Of a stretch of DNA of 64,000 bases, positions 26,496-33,902 are shown piece by piece. The translations under genes and the position numbers were made by a program. Source of the stretch: Pacificoceanicola sp048553275 (lineage in GTDB: Bacteria; Pseudomonadota; Alphaproteobacteria; Rhodobacterales; Rhodobacteraceae); NCBI RefSeq assembly GCF_048553275.1, contig NZ_JBLZMW010000021.1, forward strand, positions 1 through 64,000, in the 5' to 3' direction. The notes under the pieces are model-generated. The model was not told where the DNA came from. It did not search any database and worked only from the letters and a program-made list of their open reading frames with translations. Position 1 is the first letter of the stretch. The number at the start of each line of letters is the position of its first letter.

Positions 26496-27286
26496 AACGC
26501 CTTCTCATCACCGGCGCCGCAGGCGGCCTCGGCACCGCCCTGCGCAGCAAACTCGCCCCCCTCGCCGAGACACTCCGCCTGTCGGACATGACAGAAATCA
26601 CCGACCTCTCAGAAAACGAGGAAAGCATGGCCTGCGATCTGGGCGACGCGGCTGCGGTCGAGGCGTTGGTCAAGGGCTGCGACGGCATCGTGCACTTCGG
26701 CGGGAAAAGCACCGAAGGCCCGTGGTCCGTCATCAACAACGCCAATATCCAGGGCGTGATCAACCTCTACGAGGCGGCACGCAAGAACGGCAAACCGCGG
26801 ATCGTCTTTGCCTCCTCCAACCACGCCACCGGCTTCTACCCACAGGATCAGGTAATCGACAACACGGTCTATCCGCGCCCCGATGGCTTCTACGGCATCT
26901 CCAAGGTCTTCGGCGAAGCGGTCGCCACCGCCTACCACGACAAATTTGGAATGGAGACCGCCATCGTCCGCATCGGCTCGTGTTTCCCGGAGCCCCGCAA
27001 CCACCGCATGCTGTCCACATGGATGAGCTATGACGACTTCGCCGCAATGATCACCCGGATTTTCGACGTGCCGAAACTCGGCTGCCCGATCATCTACGGC
27101 GCCTCGGCCAACACCGCGACCTTCTGGGACAATTCCAACGTAGCCTGGCTTGGCTGGCAGCCAAAGGACAATGGCGAGGATTACCGCGCCAAGGTGGATG
27201 CCGACACGCCCAAACCCGCGCCGGACGCCCCCGATGTGATCTGGCAGGGCGGCATGTTCTGCGCCGAAGACATTCACGAAGAATAA
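26492..27286 (+). CDS. udh: Uronate dehydrogenase
   Basis: A 264-residue NAD-dependent short-chain dehydrogenase. The Rossmann motif is TGAAGGLG, and the catalytic Y134xxxK138 lies in YGISKVFGE. Features shared with Agrobacterium Udh include CDGIVHFGG, RIVFASSNHATGFYPQ, VRIGSCFPEPRNHRMLSTW and GWQPKDN. It oxidises D-galacturonate or D-glucuronate to the aldaro-lactone. Length matches the family (about 265). The start overlaps the upstream stop (ATGA). Confidence 0.94.
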   Translation: MKRLLITGAAGGLGTALRSKLAPLAETLRLSDMTEITDLSENEESMACDLGDAAAVEALVKGCDGIVHFGGKSTEGPWSVINNANIQGVINLYEAARKNGKPRIVFASSNHATGFYPQDQVIDNTVYPRPDGFYGISKVFGEAVATAYHDKFGMETAIVRIGSCFPEPRNHRMLSTWMSYDDFAAMITRIFDVPKLGCPIIYGASANTATFWDNSNVAWLGWQPKDNGEDYRAKVDADTPKPAPDAPDVIWQGGMFCAEDIHEE

Positions 27287-27329
27287 CGCACGCCCCGCGC
27301 CTGCAATGACAAGAACAAGGACCAACCCA

Positions 27330-28235
27330 ATGATTGCCCCAACCGACCTGAGAGACATTCTCCGCTCCGGCCTGCTCTCCTTCCCGATTACCCCCTTCGA
27401 CGCGGAGGACGGCGTCAACCACAAAGCCTTTGCCGCGCATCTCGAATGGCTGGCCGAGACGCCGGTCGCCGGGCTGATTGTCGCCGGCGGCACTGGCGAG
27501 CTGTTCTCCCTGACCCCTGAAGAGGTGGTCGCGGTGGTCAGGACCGCCAAGGAGACCCAGCCGAACGACCCGATCATCGCGGGCTGCGGCTACGGCACGC
27601 GCATGGCCATCGACATGGCCCAGGGCATCGAGGCGGCGGGCGGAGACGGTATCCTGCTGCTGCCCCATTACCTGATCGGCGCGCCGCAAAAAGGCATCGA
27701 AGACCATATCCGCCGGATCTGCCACAGCACGAACATGGGCGTGATCGTCTATAACCGTGGCCAGTCCGTGGTCTCCGCCGAGACACTGGCGCGGCTGGCG
27801 GACGACTGTCCCAACCTCGTCGGTTTCAAGGACGGCACCGGGGACATCGACACGGTCAAGCGCATTACAGTCCACAATGGCGACCGCCTGGCCTATATCG
27901 GCGGCATGCCCACGCATGAACTCTTTGCCCAGGCCTATCGCGGCGCGGGCGTGGACACCTACTCCTCTGCCGTCTTCAACTTCGTCCCCAAGACGGCGCT
28001 TAAGTTCCACGCGGCCTTCCTCGCCGGAGACGATGCCACCTGCGAGCAGATGCTGCGCGACTTCTACTATCCCTTCGCCAAGATCCGCGATCGCTGTACC
28101 GGCTATGCGGTCTCTGCCATCAAGGCGGGCGTGGCATTGCGCGGCTTTGACACTGGCCCGGTCCGCACGCCGCTGACCGATCTGACCGGCGAAGAGCGTG
28201 AGATGATGGCCGACCTGATCAACGGCTACGATTGA
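27330..28235 (+). CDS. kdgD: 5-dehydro-4-deoxyglucarate dehydratase
   Basis: A 301-residue (beta/alpha)8 protein of the DapA/NAL superfamily. The Schiff-base lysine lies in LVGFKDGTGDID and the catalytic tyrosine in VIVYNRG; GGTGELFSLTPEEV is typical of the KdgD subgroup. It dehydrates and decarboxylates 5-dehydro-4-deoxyglucarate to 2-oxoglutarate semialdehyde. That makes it the convergence point of the glucarate and galactarate branches. The start at 27330 (MIAPTDLRDIL) is preferred over 27306 for length and an AAGG site. The next enzyme, a semialdehyde dehydrogenase, is not in the window. Confidence 0.93.
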   Translation: MIAPTDLRDILRSGLLSFPITPFDAEDGVNHKAFAAHLEWLAETPVAGLIVAGGTGELFSLTPEEVVAVVRTAKETQPNDPIIAGCGYGTRMAIDMAQGIEAAGGDGILLLPHYLIGAPQKGIEDHIRRICHSTNMGVIVYNRGQSVVSAETLARLADDCPNLVGFKDGTGDIDTVKRITVHNGDRLAYIGGMPTHELFAQAYRGAGVDTYSSAVFNFVPKTALKFHAAFLAGDDATCEQMLRDFYYPFAKIRDRCTGYAVSAIKAGVALRGFDTGPVRTPLTDLTGEEREMMADLINGYD

Positions 28236-28301
28236 AGAGTTTCGCCGCGCTGCTCGCGTCGAGAGCGGGGCGGCCCCTGTGAAGTAACAACTGTTCCTGA
28301 T

Positions 28302-28319
28302 AGTGGGTTACAGTGGGTT
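28302..28319. repeat. Short direct repeat at the edge of the accessory region
   Basis: AGTGGGTT occurs twice, separated by two bases, 66 nt past the kdgD stop and before the first phage-like remnant. It could mark an old insertion boundary or a protein-binding site. The 28236-28395 interval otherwise shows nothing. Confidence 0.35.
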
Positions 28320-28395
28320 TTGATGCCGGAAGAGCTGCGAAGTCCGGGGGGTGGTCCGGGATCGTCCTGCGGAGTCTGGTCGTTCCGGACGGGCC

Positions 28396-28762
28396 TCACC
28401 GGAGGCGGGATTGGCGCTTGTACCATGCGTGGATAGCGCTCTTGCTGACGCGCCGGTTCCCCGGGAACACTTCGGCAACAGCCTCGGCGATCTGGTGGAA
28501 GGTCAGACAGTCAAAGCGGGGCACGGACGAAGGCGCTAAGCTCCGGGTCCGTGTCCAGCTTGGCATGCCGTCCCATGCGGTATTCGCGGCGGTGGTCCGT
28601 GACCGGCACGTCGCAGCGCAAAGCGCTTTGCAGGGCCTCTTCAACAAGGTCTGCAAGCGCCTTCCCAGCCTCATGCAAAGCCGTCTCCGCCGCCAGGTGA
28701 CGCGCCTGCGCATCGCGAAGGTCTTGCCGCAAGCGATCCGCACGGGCAGGAAAGTCGCTCAT
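28396..28762 (-). pseudogene. Frameshifted Mu-like phage gene with a helix-turn-helix tail
   Basis: One frame reads MSDFPARADRLRQDL to GRHAKLDTDPELSAFVRA and then stops. The adjacent frame continues with RFDCLTFHQIAEAVAEVF and KSAIHAWYKR. The break is at a run of four C on the coding strand (28518-28521 on the plus strand), where three would keep the frame. The joined product of about 120 residues resembles small DNA-binding proteins next to the Mor-type regulator in Mu-like phages of Rhodobacter. Its start overlaps the stop of the upstream gene (ATGA). A sequencing error in the homopolymer is the alternative. Confidence 0.5.
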
Positions 28763-29133
28763 GCCGCCCGATCTCCTTTGCCTCGGCTCCGGGCCTGCCG
28801 GCAGGTGCGCAAAACGTTGGTGTTGGTAGTTTTGAGCCTTCGGCAGATTTCAGAGGTTCCCTTGCCCTCGGCAGTCAGGGCGAAAATGAGCCAAGCGCGG
28901 GGCATGGGATTGCAGACGCAGTTGTCCGGCATCCGCGCTCCAAGCGTGCGCATACGTTCAGCGCCGCTCAACGCTTCGGCCATGCTCTTAACCTTCGGAT
29001 CGCCCGGGAAGTAAAGCGGCGCTCCGCCAAAAGCGATCAGGAATTGCACCGCCAGTTCCGGCCCGAAGACCTCAACATAGGCGTCGAGATGCGCGGGGTG
29101 GCGCGGGTATTCGATGGCGGGTGGGTTGGTCAT
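28759..29133 (-). CDS. Mor-like transcription activator of a Mu-like prophage remnant
   Basis: A 124-residue protein starting at 29133, with CAGGAGC upstream. The middle (VFGPELAVQFLIAFGGAPLYFPGDP) resembles the Mor/C family core, in which an FGG turn precedes the DNA-binding part. The C-terminal region GKGTSEICRRLKTTNTNVLRT looks like a helix-turn-helix. In Mu, Mor activates middle transcription. No other Mu genes are evident upstream, so this is a fragment of a decayed transposable prophage. Family call is by pattern only. Confidence 0.5.
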   Translation of the reverse strand: MTNPPAIEYPRHPAHLDAYVEVFGPELAVQFLIAFGGAPLYFPGDPKVKSMAEALSGAERMRTLGARMPDNCVCNPMPRAWLIFALTAEGKGTSEICRRLKTTNTNVLRTCRQARSRGKGDRAA

Positions 29134-29402
29134 GGGGCCGTTGCTCCTGCATGGTGTAGGCGGTGCCCGGTCCGGGATGGATGGTGAAGCAGGCACCGCG
29201 CCCCAGCGAATTCCCGACGGCGGGAGGAATTGGGCGGCCAAAGGTCTGACCACCGCCCAATGCTTCAACCGCTGATCGGCCGTCCGGGATTGACGCCAAA
29301 CTGAGCGCTCAGGTGCATCACCTCCGGGGAATGCTCGAGCTTGGCCGCCTTGTCTTGCGCTCCGGGCTGGCGTGCCGGGACAACGGAGGTTGTCAGGTGC
29401 GC
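29134..29402. other. Gap between prophage and IS3 remnants
   Basis: No gene can be supported here. Frames are open on both strands, but none shows a recognisable family or a consistent codon bias. Confidence 0.5.
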
Positions 29403-29474
29403 GCAGGCGGGGGCGATTGTCCGCGCGACAAGGTGAACCGCATCTTCCGGGCACCAGCGCCGAACCTGCTGTGG

Positions 29475-29515
29475 GATGAGCCATTGGTTCGCCAATGGTC
29501 CGAGAGAAAACCGCG
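29475..29515 (+). repeat. Palindromic mini-insert 1 in the IS3 relic
   Basis: Extra DNA of about 38 bp between the codons for APAPNLLW and the NDFT block. Its core is CCATTGG, ttcg, CCAATGG (29481-29498), a perfect 7-bp stem with a UUCG-type loop. Confidence 0.6.
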
Positions 29516-29554
29516 AATGATTTTACCGTGGTGTCGACGTGGCAGGGCTTTGTC

Positions 29555-29600
29555 TTGTTCGGGGCCGTGCTCGGACCAATGGTGCTCTGGCCCCTCACCC
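29555..29600 (+). repeat. Palindromic mini-insert 2 in the IS3 relic
   Basis: 46 bases stand where the family has about 9, between WQGFV and FVIDTF (net about +37). GGGGCC at 29561-29566 and GGCCCC at 29589-29594 are inverted arms. Confidence 0.55.
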
Positions 29601-29675
29601 TTCGTCATCGATACGTTCGCTGATCGCATCGTCGGGTGGCGGGTCTCGCGGTCCGCCAAAACGGACTTTGTTCTC

Positions 29676-29716
29676 CCCTCTCGGGACATTGCTACGCAAT
29701 GCCCTGTCTTGCAGTG
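29676..29716 (+). repeat. Palindromic mini-insert 3 in the IS3 relic
   Basis: 41 extra bases between TDFVL and DALEQAL. CATTGC and GCAATG (29687-29701) flank a 3-nt loop, extended imperfectly by GGG and CCC. The insert begins CCCTCTC, like insert 4. Confidence 0.6.
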
Positions 29717-29788
29717 GATGCTTTGGAGCAGGCCCTGCACGACCGACGGCCCGTTCAGAAAAGCGGACTGGTTCACAATTCGGACCGC

Positions 29789-29835
29789 CCCTCTCATGGT
29801 TTGCTTTGCAAACCACCGCCGGGTAGCGGGACGGG
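29789..29835 (+). repeat. Palindromic mini-insert 4 in the IS3 relic
   Basis: 47 bases replace about 6 between the SDR and QYLSIR blocks (net about +41). GGTTTGC, ttt, GCAAACC at 29798-29814 is a perfect stem. The insert begins CCCTCTC, like insert 3. Confidence 0.6.
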
Positions 29836-29961
29836 CAATATTTGTCCATTCGACACACCGAGCGTTTGGCCGAGGCTGGCATCGAACCGTCGGTCGGCAG
29901 TGTCGGTGTTTCGTATGACAACGCCCTGGCCGAGACGATAAAAGGTCTCTACAAAACCGAA

Positions 29962-30035
29962 CGGATCCTTCCCCCGCCATCACGCCAATTTGCGCGATCC
30001 GAGTGATGGCTCCCATCATGCATCGGAAGCTGTCG
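29962..30035 (+). repeat. Longer palindromic insert 5 in the IS3 relic
   Basis: About 70-75 extra bases after GLYKTE. CCATCAC at 29977-29983 and GTGATGG at 30003-30009 are inverted arms. GGATC and GATCC form a second, interleaved pair. The exact borders are uncertain. Confidence 0.45.
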
Positions 30036-30246
30036 AAATCATAAGACAAGAGGGGCCTAGGACCGTGGCGCAACATGCAGGATCTGGAAATGGCAAGCCT
30101 CGGCTGGGTCAATTGGTTCAACAACCGTCGACTGCTTGGCCCCATCGCAAACATCCCACCAGCAGAGGCAGAAGAGAACTTCCATGCACAGCGCGACGTG
30201 CTCGATATCGTCACGTGAAATGAAGCTATAGCGCTCCGACAGACCA

Positions 30247-31020
30247 GTGGCGATTCAATCGGACGAACATTTCTTCAACGATGGCACGCCGGTGAAGGCG
30301 TTCGCCACGGGCCTCGGACCGGGGGCGGCCACGTCGCTCACCCTCGATGAAGAGCTTCCAGCCGAGGGAAAAGGCGACGTCCGGGTGATCCGCCAGATAC
30401 GAGTGTGCTGCCTGCATCCTCCCCCGACCGGTCACCGCCGAGCCCGAACCGATGACCCGCCCCAGACACCAGCAGCCGCAACGCAGAAGTTGATTTCCGT
30501 GGTGCACGGCGCTCCAACGCGGCCCACGCTTCGAGGGCCGATCCCGACGCCCGGCTGTTCAAGAAGTCACCCGGCGCCGGGGCTATGCTGTGCGTCATGG
30601 ACATAGGCTGATGGAGAACCGCTCCGATCTGATCGTGCAGGCCGAGTTCACGCAAGCTGGCGGCGACGCTGATCGCCGTGCCGCCCTCGACAGGCTTCAC
30701 CGTCATTCGCCCGGATCGACCCCGTGCGAGACCCTGACAGCGGACCGCGGCGACGCCAGCGCCAACTTTGTCGTCGAGCTGCGCCAGACTTCGTCACGCC
30801 GCAAGTCGCGCAGACGTTCCGGCATTCCGCCATCGACGGCCCCCGCCCCCGCAATCCCGGCCATGGGAAATCCCAGCGGCGGCGGAAGACGATCAAGGGG
30901 CCCTTCGGATGGATCAAGACCGCCTGCGGGGTGGCGCAGACCCTGTATCGCGGCATTGAGCGGGGCGCGACGGAAGGGTTTTTTTTGCCCTTGGCCAAGA
31001 CCCGCCCAGCGTACCCGTAG
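30247..31020 (+). pseudogene. IS5-family transposase relic, 5'-truncated and frameshifted
   Basis: Family blocks appear in order across frames: SDEHFFNDGTPVKAFA, MKSFQP, DFRGARRSNAAHAS, DPDARLFKKSPGAGAMLC, LMENRSDLIV, NFVVELR, TPQVAQ, SAIDG and GPFGWIKTACGVAQTLYRGIERG. These are typical of IS5-group transposases. The N-terminal third is absent and the start directly abuts the IS3 relic. An insert of 37 bp separates KAFA from MKSFQP (30307-30343). A run of eight T occurs near the 3' end. Confidence 0.75.
30307..30343 (+). repeat. 37-bp insert in the IS5 relic
   Basis: Between the codons of KAFA and SMKSFQP, which are contiguous in the family, lie 37 extra bases rich in GGCC. The size matches the inserts in the neighbouring IS3 relic, though the sequence differs and its stem is weaker. 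Confidence 0.45.
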
Positions 31021-31642
31021 TGGTAACCCGCTCCGCCCGGACGCCTTTTTCAGCGGACTGTTCGTGATGTTGGAGCGTGGATTTGGCAACGAACGCGACG
31101 CAGACGCAGAAACCGGGCCGCTGCGGCCGGAACTTGAACGCACTGTCAAACGGTGGGGTTCTGCGGTTCTGCAATCCGTTCGGATGGCAAGTTGCTGCTG
31201 CATCGGCAACGGGACGTTGCCCTTGGCTTGTCGGACATGGCGGCTGGTTTGCTTTGTCTTGTACGCATCGGCCGGAATGCACAGCACCGCCTCACGAGGG
31301 ACTTCGCCATCTGTTGTCTCCCGCCGTGCCGAAGATTCGGAGCATGATCACCCCCCTGAGCGGACCGCCAATGGGGGGCACCGTGCGGATGACCAAGCCA
31401 ACGACCAAATCCAAAAGGTTCGACGCCAGCGACAGGAAAGCCAGGTCCGGCGCATCACCAAATGATGGTTCAGATCGCCAAAACGACCGACTTGACCGCG
31501 CGATGCGCGAACCTGCAGCGGTAAGAACGGGCCAAAACCCCGAAAAGGCTTGCAGAACCGTTTTGGGCTCGTCTACGCTGGCGGCTGCATTTCAAATGCG
31601 GAGTGCTGGAGACATTGCAAACGAAACCAACTCAGGGAACCC
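31021..31642. other. Gene-poor stretch after the IS5 relic
   Basis: No gene could be supported. Several frames are open on both strands but none has a recognisable domain or convincing start; the composition suggests further decayed DNA. Confidence 0.5.
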
Positions 31643-32530
31643 ATGATGGGAACGTTCAATTACACCCATACCGTCGCTTATCAAAATAACAGTTTTCTAG
31701 GGACTCAGGGACCTTTTAATCTAACGATCGACGACGGCGACGTGGACAGCACTTTTGAAGTTGGCGATACGGTCACAACGCAGTCAGCCGGGTATACATA
31801 CGCCGGGACATTTTCGATTGATGGGACGGACTGGCCGGCGTTTACTTACACCACCGACCCACAATTCGTTGTTGTTTTCATGGACCAGCAACCGGTCTCT
31901 CCGCCGGGGACGTTCTCCGCGAACGGTGCCACTGCGAATGTGGCCTGTTTTGGCCCCGACACCAGGATCACAACTGAAAATGGTGATGTTCTGGTCCAAG
32001 ACCTCAAGGTTGGAGATAGCCTGGTAACGGCGGATGGCGCAACCGCACGTGTCCATTGGCTAAGCGTAATTTCACGCCCCACCGCAATTGCAGGACGGTC
32101 TCTGGACGCTGTCCGCATTCGCGCTGGCGCTTTGGGCAACGGGTTGCCGCAGTCTGACCTGACCGTGACGGCGGACCATGGCATGATCCTCGAAGGGCTG
32201 GTGATCAACGCCAGCGCCTTGGTGAACGGCACGACGATCGATTTCGTGCCACTGGCAGAGCTGGGCCAGCGGGTCACCTATTACCATATCGAAACCGAGG
32301 GCCACGACGTGATCCTTGCCAATGGCGCACCTGCCGAGACCTTCGTCGATGTGGCGGGCCGTCAGGGATTTGACAATTACGCCGAATACCTGGAGCTTTA
32401 CGGGGTCGAGCGGGTCATCCCCGAGATGCGCGCCCATCGGATCACCACGCAACGCCTGCTGCCTGATGCGATCCGGACGCGGCTGGGCATTGCCGAGAAA
32501 GAAATCCCGGACTTCTCCCTCACGGCCTAA
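31643..32530 (+). CDS. Hint (hedgehog/intein) domain protein
   Basis: A 295-residue protein starting at 31643. The first 100 residues are beta-rich and low in charge. The Hint module begins at C102 (VACFGPDTRITTENGDVLVQDLKVGDSLVTADG), with the cysteine placed for an N-S acyl shift. The block-B-like histidine is in TVTADHGMI and the block-F-like region follows (AETFVDVAGRQGFDNYAEYLELYG). Such proteins are frequent in Rhodobacteraceae and may self-cleave. Its frame is intact, unlike the surrounding IS relics. No signal peptide is seen; export by a type I system is possible. Confidence 0.85.
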   Translation: MMGTFNYTHTVAYQNNSFLGTQGPFNLTIDDGDVDSTFEVGDTVTTQSAGYTYAGTFSIDGTDWPAFTYTTDPQFVVVFMDQQPVSPPGTFSANGATANVACFGPDTRITTENGDVLVQDLKVGDSLVTADGATARVHWLSVISRPTAIAGRSLDAVRIRAGALGNGLPQSDLTVTADHGMILEGLVINASALVNGTTIDFVPLAELGQRVTYYHIETEGHDVILANGAPAETFVDVAGRQGFDNYAEYLELYGVERVIPEMRAHRITTQRLLPDAIRTRLGIAEKEIPDFSLTA

Positions 32531-32995
32531 GTCGAACCGGTCGGGTGGGCAATGTCGCCCACTCGGCCGTCCCCCTCTCCGAGATCCATATCAGACCGGT
32601 GTCGGGACGCGCGCATGGTGTTCGCCCTTCGGACAGACGGGGCTGACTTTGTCCGGAATATTTCATTCACCGTTTACACGAATTGAAATGGGCCTCCAAA
32701 ACTACTTGAATATTCAGATTATTCTGTATTTTTTCAGTAAATCGCATCTCAAATCCCGCGGTTTTGTTGGGAAAAGGAAACCGATGCGGGTGATTTGGCG
32801 GGCTGACACACGACCGGAGGTCGACCTGTCACAGACCGCAGCATTGCTTTGGGCAGCGGTCTTGCCTTGCAGCGCGCACCGGACAAAAAACGGTTTCCAG
32901 GGTCAGCGCCCCGATCATCGCATGCAAGGGTCGTCACAGCGATCACCGGCTCTGGCTCGGCCTTTGGACCATCACCGAACACCAAGGGTGCGCCC
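32531..32995. other. AT-richer intergenic stretch after the Hint gene
   Basis: A short inverted repeat GTGGGC, 6 nt, GCCCAC lies at 32545-32562, just past the stop, and may end the Hint transcript although no T tract follows. The DNA near 32660-32750 is AT-richer than its surroundings. No gene is supported. Confidence 0.45.
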
Positions 32996-33364
32996 ACACG
33001 ACGCTGATCGCGCCGCTGCTTGATCTGGTTCGGGTGATCGCCAAAGCCCTGCACCAGCTCGACCATGGCTTTCTCACCTGCGATCGCAGCCACCGCCACT
33101 CTCGCGTTGAATGCCGAGCTGTGGGTCCGGCTCGGTCGTCCTGCCACGGTCGGGCTTACGCCATTTGGCAATGGTCTTGACGTTATGCCCACCGCCCGGC
33201 TCACCGCCGGGTTCGAAGCTTTCGATCGCATTATGAGAGTTCAGACGGTGCGCGTGGGTCTGGCGCTCCCGTGGAGAACCTGTCCCAAGTACATCCTTGT
33301 GGTGGTCACAGATCACCACATGCTGCGACAAAACACCTGGCTCGGCGGCAAACTTCTTCGTCAC
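32996..33364 (-). pseudogene. Chimeric IS relic: IS481-like helix-turn-helix next to IS3 orfA fragment
   Basis: On the minus strand one frame reads NVKTIAKWRKPDRGRTTEPDP, resembling the helix-turn-helix of IS481/IS30-like transposases. The next frame reads SSAFNARVAVAAIAGEKAMVELVQGFGDHPNQIKQRRDQ, resembling IS3 OrfA. Both are short and out of frame with each other. It looks like a scar of two overlapping insertions. Confidence 0.5.
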
Positions 33365-33388
33365 GAGATTTAGCCACTTGCATTATGC

Positions 33389-33401
33389 GTTATATTATAA
33401 C
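33389..33401 (+). promoter_or_regulatory. Zur box upstream of zur
   Basis: GTTATA, t, TATAAC is a perfect dyad and fits the alphaproteobacterial Zur-box pattern built on GTTATAATATAAC. It lies 54 nt upstream of the zur start, so zur and the following genes should be repressed by zinc-loaded Zur. Confidence 0.75.
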
Positions 33402-33454
33402 ATATCGACCGTATGTAATAGTGTAACAAACTTGGTTCGAGGTCGAGGTGCGCG

Positions 33455-33838
33455 ATGAGGAAGCAAGGCGTGGAGCGCCAGAAGAACATTCAGACGCTAC
33501 TGAGAGATCAAGGCCGCCGCATGGCGGCCTACGAAGCTCCTGAGGCGATCAAGCGTGAGGATGCCAGACCGGCGCCGCCGACCGTCTATCGCGCATTCTC
33601 CGCGCTGACGGGTCGCGCGGCCACCCACCAGAGCGAGCCGCTGAACGCGTGCGGCTCCTGCCGGTGCGACCATGCTGATCGCGTCCCGGTTCTGGCCATC
33701 TGTGACGATTGCAAAACGGTGGAAGGGCCAGCAGATCGACCGTTTATGGCGCGGTTTACCTGGATTATGGCGGCGACCGGCGTCCATGCCCGGCGACACG
33801 TGGCAGAGCTGCATGGCCTGTTCCGGACCTGCACCTGA
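33455..33838 (+). CDS. zur: Fur-family zinc uptake regulator (Zur-like)
   Basis: A 127-residue Fur-family protein. The winged-helix recognition part is PPTVYRAFSALT, followed by HQSEPLNA and the structural zinc motif ICDDC (C83, C86). The C-terminal motif, normally C-x-x-C, reads GLFRTC, so the first cysteine is replaced by F123 while C126 remains. It has GAGGTG upstream of the ATG. Its neighbours and Zur box support a zinc role. The substituted cysteine and the short N-terminus raise the possibility that the protein is weakened. Confidence 0.75.
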   Translation: MRKQGVERQKNIQTLLRDQGRRMAAYEAPEAIKREDARPAPPTVYRAFSALTGRAATHQSEPLNACGSCRCDHADRVPVLAICDDCKTVEGPADRPFMARFTWIMAATGVHARRHVAELHGLFRTCT

Positions 33839-33902
33839 CCTGACCCTTACTCGGCGACTATGAAACACCTCGGAGCGCGCAGCGCCCGGGAACGGAGACG
33901 CT

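Larger units (their letters stand above)
29403..30218 (+). pseudogene. IS3-family transposase (orfB) relic with multiple insertions
   Basis: Pieces of an IS3 integrase-type transposase appear in order but in different frames: CPRDKVNRIFRAPAPNLLW, STWQGF, FVIDTFADRIVGWRVSRSAKTDFVL, DALEQALHDRRPVQKSGLVH, YLSIRHTERLAEAGIEPSVGSVG, YDNALAETIKGLYKTE and finally LGWVNWFNNRRLLGPIANIPPAEAEENFHAQRD. Conserved blocks are interrupted by extra DNA of about 37-75 bp, listed separately, which break the frame repeatedly. The DDE-region blocks FVIDTFADR, SDR and LAETIKGLYK are still readable. The 5' portion and terminal repeats are missing. Confidence 0.8.

Noticed and set aside
29475..29835. Group II intron or intein explanation for the IS3 inserts
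   Set aside because: The inserts are only about 40 bp and change the frame, so they cannot splice as introns or inteins.
31077..31646. A 189-codon plus-strand frame before the Hint gene
   Set aside because: Low-complexity composition, no ribosome binding site, no family; likely decayed DNA.
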